Of a stretch of DNA of 12,055 nucleotides, positions 1 to 6,646 are shown piece by piece. Position numbers and translations under genes: made by a program. Within the stretch, counting starts at the first letter, position 1; every line of letters starts with the position of its first letter. Below the pieces are notes generated by a model. The model saw only the letters and a list, made by a program, of their open reading frames with translations, was not told the DNA's origin and did no database searches. This DNA is from Physocladia obscura (taxonomy: Eukaryota; Chytridiomycota; Chytridiomycetes; Chytridiales; Chytriomycetaceae): NCBI GenBank assembly GCA_027596945.1, contig JADGJH010001084.1:1-12055 (forward strand). Reading direction: 5' to 3'.

Positions 1-1030
1 TGAATGTTCACTCATTTATTGTGCTTTCTATTATGAATAAAATGTGGTCATATTATATGCCTCTCAAGGTGTTGTGAGCTTGTTGGCAACAAACCAATAT
101 CCACCAGTATTTTCACCAGTATTCCTCACCAGTATTTCACAAAGTCAAAACTCAAAAAAATGCCATTTTTTTTGTCTGGCTCAATATTCTTGAAAATAAC
201 TGTAAACTCAGATACAATGCAGGAGAACAAAAAAACAGACGAGAATTAACTTTGTTCTTACAAACAAGAAAACACCCCAAAATGCAACTTTTTTATTCCA
301 ATTCAATTCAAATCAAAATCTTAATTTAGCTTGAGTAATATTGGCACAAGTAAAAAATATGGTTTTATGCTTGCTTTGAGGCTCATGAAAGGTACAAAGG
401 ATATTGAATTCCTTCATCTTATTGACAGGTTCATGGCAGGAACCCCTAATCTTCAACTCATGATTGCTCTGACTATTTAAATTGTTGGTTTGACTATCGC
501 TGACGGGGCGAGTGTTTCTTCCATTCAGTCTGGTTGTGAAGTTTTTAAGCGATAACTAAACCAGTTTTTATTCGCATTTCCGTTTCTACATCATTTTAAT
601 TTTATTATTCTCTGGGTATTAACACTTTGGTATTATTTTATTCACAGTTTCGCAGACATCGTCGCATCCTCAACCTCTCCCTTTGGGGATTTTACACTGT
701 GTACTGTCTACTATTTACTATTTATCGTACTTTGCAAGTGAATATCTTGACCTCACAATATTCATGATGGATATCCACTTAATGATACAGTGTTTTATTT
801 ATTCGTTGTGTAGTTTTCCGGTTTTTCAGCTGGTGTTGAACTTATTCAGTATTTTCATTTGTTGTTCAGAACGGTGATTGGGAACTTACACTTGTGCATA
901 AAAGTTGAAGATATTGACCACATATGCTTGGATACTTTGCAATTAGTTCAGGCTGTACGGCGGTGAAGTATGAGCTATGGAGTGACAATTTTTGTTTCAA
1001 GCGCCGAATTGGTTTTCAGCCAGCAATACC
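1..1030. other. Gene-free AT-rich stretch
   Basis: I see no convincing coding region here. Reading frames are short, and most that look open begin at non-ATG codons. A 37-codon ATG frame at 367-480 (+) has no recognisable motif and no clear splice partners. From about 480 to 1030 there are T-rich tracts that could belong to the upstream region or 5' leader of the tentative gene starting at 1031. An undetected short exon of that gene cannot be excluded. Confidence 0.5.
102..138. repeat. Short imperfect tandem repeat (three CACCAGTATT units)
   Basis: Three copies of CACCAGTATT start at 102, 114 and 127, so the period is 12 then 13 nt, with two or three variable bases between copies. The array is too short and irregular for a CRISPR. 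It may be a small slippage product. No function is suggested. Confidence 0.6.
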
Positions 1031-2092
1031 ATGCCAGGAAAACAAGCATATTTGTTTGTTGGAATTTTTCCGCAGTATCCGTTGTCTCCGACGGGTGGTA
1101 GGCTTCCTGCGGCTCCAGACCCAAAGTTTGTGAATGTTTTGTCGGTGAAGATAGTTGCGTATACAGGAGAGCATATGATACCATATTTTTTTCGCTCTCT
1201 GCTGAGTTCATTCAAAAGTAATAAAATGGTATTTTTTGATAATTTCAGACTGTTCAGTTTATGTGGAACATTTGAGTGTAAGTTTATTTCGCAAAAACTA
1301 TTTCCAAGAATTATCTCCTACATAATCACTTGAATTCATTGGACTGAATTGAGCAGAAATTTCCGGGCAGCATTGTCCCTTTTCGATATAACAAATTATT
1401 TTGTTCAGTTGTAACTTTACTGTCTCAACTTTTTCCTTCGATATTTTCTGCGAATGCCCGACCAATATCCACGCTTCAGGGTGAATTCCAGGTCGCTTCT
1501 CAAGTACTTACTTTGAATATATGAATCCGGTACGATTCCGCCCATAATATTGGAGTTTTTTGATTTATAAATGCAAATACTGCGTCGCAGTAATGACAGT
1601 CGACGAATGTGCCGGCTGCACAAAAGCATCTGAGAATGGATCCGTATCAATCAGTCAAATGGCAATGGAAACATGCTTGGCGGCGGTGGTGGCAGCGCAA
1701 AAGAAGGGTGTTTCTCCAACGAGTGCGCAGGGCCTTGTTTCGGCGGTGGTAGGGTGAAGTAAAATTCAACGTCATGCATATTATGGAAGCGCGCGGTGAC
1801 TGTACCGCCTTTCGCAGATGTTCAGTTTGTTACGCCGTCACCGAATACCTTGGAACGAGTTAAGCAGAGTGGAGGGGTTGACTATTCTCAAGAATGGGCC
1901 AAATATTTCCGAAAGGACCCGCACAGTATGAAAAATATTATGGGTATCAATGCCCAAATAATTCAGCCGTTGGATACTGTTGTTTTTATGTTGCTATATG
2001 GGAGCGGACTTTTCTCTATTCTATCACGCACTTTTTTTCCCTACTATTTTCTTGTCACAAGATATTTTATGTACTTTATCTGTTTAGACTGA
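1031..2092 (+). CDS. Tentative four-exon gene, DYSxxWAxYF-motif protein of unknown function
   Basis: Exons at 1031-1277, 1409-1503, 1655-1748 and 1818-2092 join in one frame to 236 codons plus stop. The introns are 131, 151 and 69 nt; donors are GTAAGT, GTACTT and GTAGGG, and acceptors are TTCAG, ATCAG and CGCAG. The first exon begins MPGKQAYLFVG and is proline-rich. The third is glycine-rich (a run of five Gly, then several Cys). The fourth contains SGGVDYSQEWAKYF. D-Y-S/T-x-x-W-x-x-Y-Y/F repeats are known from the C-terminus of FUBP/KHSRP-type KH proteins, but I see no KH domain. After KDP the frame becomes hydrophobic and less convincing, while the +1 frame reads AQYEKYYGYQ, so the 3' end may be wrong, frameshifted or degenerate. 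The intron choices are mine and the start is uncertain; this could be a pseudogene. Confidence 0.3.
1749..1817 (+). other. Predicted intron (phase 1) in the DYSxxWAxYF-motif gene
   Basis: Donor GTAGGG follows a glycine-rich reading ending ...CFGG, and acceptor TTTCGCAG precedes ATGTTCAG. Removing 69 nt joins the glycine-rich frame to the frame containing DVQFVTPSP and DYSQEWAKYF without a stop. Phase agreement is the main support. Confidence 0.35.
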
Positions 2093-2313
2093 AGCTTGAT
2101 CAAATTTTTGTACATTTGTAATAATCAACTTCGCCGTGAAAATTTTTGATAGCAACACTTCCAAAGACAGGAACAGGGTAATTTTTATTTTCACTTACCA
2201 TATCGCGATTTAAAAAATAGTTTTGCGTCTGCGGAAAGACTATTAGCTTCTATTTCACATTTTTTAATAAAAAGGGTTCAGTTGTGAGATATTGTGAAAG
2301 AAAGCCTCAAAAA
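2093..2313. other. AT-rich intergenic region upstream of the 2314 gene
   Basis: No coding region is evident. The stretch holds T- and A-rich tracts. A TTCAG at about 2277-2281 could serve as a splice acceptor for a 5' leader intron of the next gene, but no donor stands out. Confidence 0.35.
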
Positions 2314-3168
2314 ATGGACACTATTGACACAACCTCTACATTGTCGGATAGCAAAACAGAACAGCGGCCGATCATCACTGTAAAAGTGATTGTGGAAAAC
2401 TCGGAAGCCGAATTAGCAACAGCAATATTAGCAGCAACGACAGCAGCAACAAAGGTCGAGTGGGAGCTGAGCCCAAGCAGTCGCCAAGAAAAAGCAAACA
2501 GTAGCGATAACAACAGCATCATCAGCATCAGCGGAAACAGCGCAAACACAAACACAAGCACAAGCAGTACCAAAGGAGTCAAACGGGAACCAACCGTGCT
2601 TCCTGCGTATACTTGCGCTCCACCAGACTATCCTCCCCACTCAAAGTCTGCGCCAGCCGGGCCAAGCCTGGGTTTAGCAAATCCAGCGAGCCCAGCGAAT
2701 CCATTAAACCCATTGGATCCATCAAATCCATCGAATTCGTCAAATCCGTCAACGACCAAGCAATCCGCTTCTCCTTTCAACTCCTGGCGCGTTTCTCTTG
2801 CACGCGCCACTAGCAACCTAAAACCATCGGATGCATTCCAAACTTTGCTTCAGAAACAGAGAGTTAAATATCGCCAATCGGCCTTTTTTCCGTCCACAAC
2901 AACTGTAACAAGTGACACCACTACAACTACAACTAATCCCCGGTCGCGTTCGCGTTCGCGCCCAAATACGCCAGCAGAAAATGGGTCGCCTGAGATAATG
3001 CCACCGCTACCATCAGTACCGCCGGTTATCGTTGCCCAGTCAATTGAAGCGCCTATCCCTACGTGGGGCAATCGGCCGTGGCCGCCAATCACAACAGATC
3101 AGCACCGCCAGTATTACCAAATGAAGCAAGAATGGCTCAAGCAAAAACCGCCACCATCTCAGTTCTGA
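2314..3168 (+). CDS. Hypothetical low-complexity protein with NP repeats and an RS run
   Basis: The protein has 284 residues from the ATG at 2314, the first Met in this frame; the open frame upstream lacks an earlier ATG. I do not recognise the family. In order: a short folded-looking stretch (20-50, ITVKVIVENS then an Ala-rich segment); Ser/Asn/Thr low complexity (60-90); a proline-rich part (95-120); Asn-Pro repeats (123-147); a basic, possibly helical stretch (155-188); a Thr run (195-207); RSRSRSRP (210-217); a Pro/Val-rich part (228-248); and a charged, aromatic C-terminus with WGNRPWPP, QYYQMKQEWLKQ and a final PPPSQF. The distinctive C-terminus may be a short conserved peptide or helix. 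RS dipeptides and disorder hint at a nuclear or RNA-associated role, which is weak inference. Its length and composition support a real gene, apparently intronless. Confidence 0.6.
   Translation: MDTIDTTSTLSDSKTEQRPIITVKVIVENSEAELATAILAATTAATKVEWELSPSSRQEKANSSDNNSIISISGNSANTNTSTSSTKGVKREPTVLPAYTCAPPDYPPHSKSAPAGPSLGLANPASPANPLNPLDPSNPSNSSNPSTTKQSASPFNSWRVSLARATSNLKPSDAFQTLLQKQRVKYRQSAFFPSTTTVTSDTTTTTTNPRSRSRSRPNTPAENGSPEIMPPLPSVPPVIVAQSIEAPIPTWGNRPWPPITTDQHRQYYQMKQEWLKQKPPPSQF
2680..2754 (+). repeat. In-frame degenerate 9-nt repeat coding for Asn-Pro-x / Pro-Ser-x units
   Basis: Variants of AATCCATCN and AACCCATTG recur with a 9-nt period inside the 2314-3168 gene. They encode a run of NP-containing triplets (residues 123-147 of that protein). 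The pattern is typical of slippage-expanded low-complexity coding DNA. Confidence 0.7.
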
Positions 3169-3268
3169 CTTTCTCTGATAAACTAATACCCCTTAAATAA
3201 TATTAAACTTAATGATTTGTCACAGTCTACTTTGCTTCATATCTCTATCATTGCAAAAAATGAATTGA

Positions 3269-3274
3269 AATAAA
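3269..3274 (+). terminator. Possible poly(A) signal AATAAA
   Basis: An AATAAA hexamer lies about 100 nt past the stop of the 2314-3168 gene and before the next start at 3358. The position fits a 3' processing signal, but the motif is common in AT-rich DNA. Confidence 0.3.
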
Positions 3275-3357
3275 ACCCACCATGTATGATGCCGTAATCT
3301 TAAATCCACTTTCACTTCATAATCTCGACAGGAAAAGAAATTCTTGTAAAATTGAAC

Positions 3358-4047
3358 ATGACTGAACCTTCACCGTCACATTCAGAGCCAATCTCAATTG
3401 GATACTCGTTAAACACGACAACATCGACATTATTTGACCACTCTCCAGTGCCTTCAACGTTTCAGCACTTTCAACACAGTCGTCACCCAGCACTCAAAAT
3501 TATAATCCACTTTCTTAACCAAACATTCATTACGTTTGATTTCCCGCCACACTATCGATCAACACCATTGCCAAATACAAAAAACATGAAGTGCCCAACT
3601 GTTCAAACCATAAAATTTATGCTCGAACGCGATCGCGGTATCCCAGAATACTCCCAACGCCTGGTTTGCGCAGGCACAGAAGTACACAGCCACAGTCAGC
3701 AAAACTTGTGCAATCTTTTCACTGGCTGTTGCGATGACAATAATAATATGAAATGGCGACCTCCAAATGCATATACTGCGGCTACTACAGTTACTGTGTC
3801 GATGTTTATGATTTTTACAGCAGAGTTTTTCAGGACTTGGTTGGACCCACGTTTACATGAATCTTTGAACTCTAGTTTCGAGATGGCAGCTAGAAAGCAA
3901 ATTTTAGACAATGATTATGTTGATAATGTTGATGTTGCTGACAACCTCAACGATGGACACAATTTAATAATTCGTCGTTCGGATTCGGCACTATTAATTC
4001 CATTGAAGCGAAATAAATGGCTCAAACGCTTTTTCGGACGCGATTGA
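3358..4047 (+). CDS. Ubiquitin-like domain protein
   Basis: The protein has 229 residues from the ATG at 3358. Residues 1-45 are Ser/Thr/His-rich. Residues 46-112 resemble a ubiquitin-like fold: a beta strand LKIIIHFLNQTFITFDF, an apparent longer loop (about 64-79), a helix TVQTIKFMLERDRGIP, then SQRLVCAGTEV. The last two match the ubiquitin helix, its GIP turn and the QRL-x-x-AG strand. A Cys/Asn-rich part follows (118-130). Then come a moderately hydrophobic stretch TVTVSMFMIFTAEFF (144-158), too polar and short to call a membrane span with confidence, an acidic segment (184-200) and a basic end KRNKWLKRFFGRD. There is no C-terminal Gly-Gly, so it is more likely a UBL-domain adaptor than a conjugated modifier. 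That role is inferred; I cannot name an orthologue. No intron is needed. Confidence 0.65.
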   Translation: MTEPSPSHSEPISIGYSLNTTTSTLFDHSPVPSTFQHFQHSRHPALKIIIHFLNQTFITFDFPPHYRSTPLPNTKNMKCPTVQTIKFMLERDRGIPEYSQRLVCAGTEVHSHSQQNLCNLFTGCCDDNNNMKWRPPNAYTAATTVTVSMFMIFTAEFFRTWLDPRLHESLNSSFEMAARKQILDNDYVDNVDVADNLNDGHNLIIRRSDSALLIPLKRNKWLKRFFGRD

Positions 4048-4271
4048 TAATTTCAGATTGGCACAACCTTGTTAGTTATTTTTTAACTTTAATATTAAAT
4101 TAATTTCAATTCGTTCAGGAAAGAAAAAAAACAAACAAAATAGCCAATTAGTTCTATTTATTCTATTTATTTTTTATCTTCTTGCCTTCCTACATAATTG
4201 AATACCATCCAGATGCCCAAAAAAATTATTTTTAGTTTTCGATGAACACTGTTACTGTTCATCAAATCACA
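4048..4271. other. Convergent intergenic region with 3' ends of two genes
   Basis: This 224-nt AT-rich spacer separates the stop of the ubiquitin-like gene (+) from the stop of the deacetylase gene (-). On the minus strand two AATAAA hexamers (plus-strand TTTATT at 4157-4162 and 4166-4171) lie about 100-115 nt past the deacetylase stop and could be its poly(A) signals. No other gene is seen. Confidence 0.4.
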
Positions 4272-6485
4272 TTAAAAAAAAACCTCTTCTCCCCCAATCC
4301 ACACTCTAGAAACATTAAAAATACTCTCATCACCATCATCATTTTCATCAGCGGCACCTCCCAGATTCAAAACAACAAAATCCGCATCAGCACCGTCCCG
4401 CAACACCCCTTTCCTCCCATAAATATTCAACGCCTTTGCTGGAACAGCTGTGGCAGCGTTAACAGCATCAACAATCCCGCATCCGCAAAATTTGACCATA
4501 TTCGCAATACATTCAGGCATTGTTGCTACACTGCCGGCAAGCGTATCGGTACCTGTAATAACAACACGGGTTGCATCGCTGTTGTTGGCGACTGGAACGC
4601 GAGTGATGGACATGCTTCCAAGTGTGAGTTCAGTTGGTTTGTATGGAGACGAGGAATTGATGCCAGCAGCTGCAAGAGCGTCAGTGACGAGCATGAAACC
4701 GTCCGGGTGCGATTTATAAGCAACGCGGATGGAGGATGGAGACGCATGCACGCCGTCGGCAATGATTCCAAAGGTTGGTTTTCGTGTGCCGGGTGGGAGA
4801 TCTTCGGCGCTGAGAAGGCCGACAGGACCCGGGTCGCGGTGATGGAACGGCGACATTGCATTAAAGAGGTGCGTCACCATCGTGGCCTAAGTAGCTGTGT
4901 TATTGGTATTTACTTGTTTAGTTTCACCTACCCCGCATTCTAAAGCTTTTTTGGCATTTTCATAAGTCGCCTCTGTGTGTCCTATACTGACGACAATTTG
5001 ATCGCCCCAAGCGTCACGAATGCCCTTGATCGCTTCGTATGCCCCCTCAAGCTCCGGAGCAATTGTAATAATCTTGATGGCACTGTTATTGTTTGCACTA
5101 TCATCGTGAGAAAGAGGTTCAACAAATTTGCCGTAAACTTGAACAATGTCTTGGAATCCATTTACTGGTGCATGGATGTACTCATTGTTGTGTGCGCCTT
5201 TTTTTGTCACACTAATGAACGGCCCTTCGATGTGTGCACCCAAGATTTCTGCTTGGCCTTTTTGTGGACCACGCTTTTCAGCTATCGTTGGTAAAACCTA
5301 AAAAAAATATATTTATGGCATATATAAGTCAAGCATATTCGAAAGCTGCGAAAAAAACCTTGTGATACGTGTCTGGCAAGCTAGTGACAACAGTTGGACA
5401 AAAACTCGTCACGCCATATTTTACAAGTCCTTTCGACACATGATCAAGTGCCTCAGAAATACGTTCGGAATCGGCAAAATCCCATCCAAAGTAACCGTTG
5501 ATTTGCGCATCAATGAATCCTGGTGCGATAATTGGTCGTCGTCGCCGTCGTCCGCCACCAACTTCAATTTCGCCAAAATCAATTACCTCATCAGGCTGCA
5601 ATCCTTCATAAAAAGCTGTCTTGGCATCTATAATTTTGGATCCGCGGATCCAGAGTGTGTCGTCACAAACAAGCTTTCCATCACGAATAATGTCGCATTG
5701 CTTCAATTGAGTGATTTTCTCGCGAGTTGGCAGACTTTCTGTTGGTGATGGTGGTGTTGTAACTGCAGCAGGAAGAAGAGGAGGCGGCGGGCAATATTTT
5801 GAGAGGATCGGAATTTGATGAGAATATCCCTGCTTGTTTGTGACCATATTGTCTGTGGCAAGTCTTCAAGAGAAACGCAATTAGTTTCACTTTGATTTAT
5901 TTTTTTAAAATTTAAAAAAGATCAGTTACCTGTTTCTGGATCCTATTGTGAGCGAAACCTGTTTTTATTATGATTGTATAGCAAAAATTTTCCAATTTGA
6001 GAACATCGAAGAAAATTTTCAGATTTGGAGTAGCTACTCACATCCCGCAAATTATAAAACTCGTTGCGCATCAACGTGTCATCCACTGCGGAAGTCTAGC
6101 ATAACAACAAATAAAATCTTAATTTTCCAGCAAAAAAGAAAAAATCCATACATTGATGCGGCCTATAGTTTTGGGTACTGAGGACTGTTGCCAGCCTTCA
6201 TTACGACGCTGCTGCTCGTTGGTAGGAAAATTAAACTGATAAAACTCTAGTAAACTATAAACCAAGGGAACTCACGCGCTTATAAGCTGTGCGATCAACC
6301 GCGAGATCGTCGGATTCGGGTGGTGTTTTGTGCGAACGGAGTCCAATGCCGTCATGTGCATCGACAGCTCCGTGCTGTTGGACATTGTCGGAAGACGCTG
6401 GATGTCCAAGAAATCGGGCAAGTAAAGAATTCCCGTTTTTGTTTTTTTGTTGGGGCTTTGTGGAGGCTTTCCTTGAAGAATCCAT
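4272..6485 (-). CDS. N-acetylglucosamine-6-phosphate deacetylase, spliced, with long N-terminal extension
   Basis: It hydrolyses GlcNAc-6-phosphate to GlcN-6-phosphate and acetate, as NagA and animal AMDHD2 do. Minus-strand exons are 6485-6276, 6235-6152, 6095-6042, 5942-5930 (13 nt), 5852-5359, 5297-4932 and 4886-4272. They join in frame to 611 residues with GT...AG introns of 40, 56, 99, 77, 61 and 45 nt. The amidohydrolase core begins near residue 168 (CDIIRDGKLV) and has PGFIDAQING, HIEGPF (E309, metal ligand), SIGHTEATYE (H392), THLFNAM (H413), DGVHA (H454) and LVTDALAA (D476, catalytic base). This matches the Glu-His-His-Asp set of the family. It ends with the usual GADADFVVL segment. 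Typical members have about 400 residues; the extra 165 or so are polar and unrecognised, with PPPP and TTPPSPT just before the core. A shorter form starting at the Met at 5847 is possible. The core call is firm; the extension is inferred from splice phase. Confidence 0.92.
4887..4931 (-). other. Intron in the deacetylase gene (45 nt, phase 0)
   Basis: On the minus strand GTAGGT...CTTAG is removed between KKALECG and ATMVTHLFNAM. The joined protein matches the family pattern GAT-x-x-THLFNAM exactly, so both splice sites are well supported. Confidence 0.85.
5298..5358 (-). other. Intron in the deacetylase gene (61 nt, phase 0)
   Basis: On the minus strand the donor is GTTTTT, which is weak, and the acceptor is TTTTTTAG. 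Removal joins PDTYHK to VLPTIAEKRG, which continues the family sequence leading to HIEGPF. Confidence 0.75.
5853..6275 (-). other. Four predicted introns and three small exons of the deacetylase 5' part
   Basis: On the minus strand the introns are 6275-6236 (GTGAGT...ATCAG, 40 nt, with TTACTAG as a possible branch site), 6151-6096 (GTATGG...GCTAG), 6041-5943 (GTGAGT...AATAG) and 5929-5853 (GTAACT...CACAG). Exons of 84, 54 and 13 nt lie between them, encoding FNFPTNEQQRR..., TSAVDDTLMRN... and DPET(D). All phases agree and run into the deacetylase frame. The 13-nt exon is unusually small and needs transcript support. If the 99-nt intron is retained, the frame ends at a TAG at 5945-5943. Confidence 0.5.
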
Positions 6486-6646
6486 TTGATGACTTTTTTT
6501 TTCTTTTTTTCCTTCGTTTACTAAAGACACATTAACTAAGCTGCCTCCATTCTAGTAGAGGTAGATTAAGCAATTGCTTTGATAATGTCTTTTTTTTTTA
6601 ATTGAAACCAATCACACATTGTGCCATTTTTCCTTTTAGAAAATCA
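6486..6646. promoter_or_regulatory. Divergent intergenic region, probable bidirectional promoter
   Basis: Only 161 nt separate the ATG of the minus-strand deacetylase (6485) from the ATG of the plus-strand coilin-like gene (6647). It holds T-rich tracts (about 6491-6511 and 6589-6599). A pyrimidine-rich TTTTTCCTTTTAG immediately before 6640 looks like a splice acceptor, so the plus-strand gene could have a 5' leader intron or an unseen upstream exon; GTAGAT at about 6560 is a possible donor. No clear TATA box is seen. Confidence 0.45.

Noticed and set aside
367..480. A 37-codon ATG frame (+) starting MLALRLMKGTK
   Set aside because: It is short, without motif, splice partners or repeats of recognisable type; this length is expected by chance.
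1417..1650. A 77-codon minus-strand frame rich in Arg
   Set aside because: It has no recognisable motif and overlaps the exon and intron of a more plausible plus-strand model.
4450..4943. Long plus-strand open frames over the deacetylase
   Set aside because: They are antisense shadows; the minus strand carries conserved catalytic motifs in this stretch.
5943..6485. A separate small minus-strand gene ending at the TAG at 5945-5943
   Set aside because: Possible by retaining the 99-nt intron, but good GTGAGT and TAG boundaries and continued phase agreement into the deacetylase favour a single gene; kept as an alternative.
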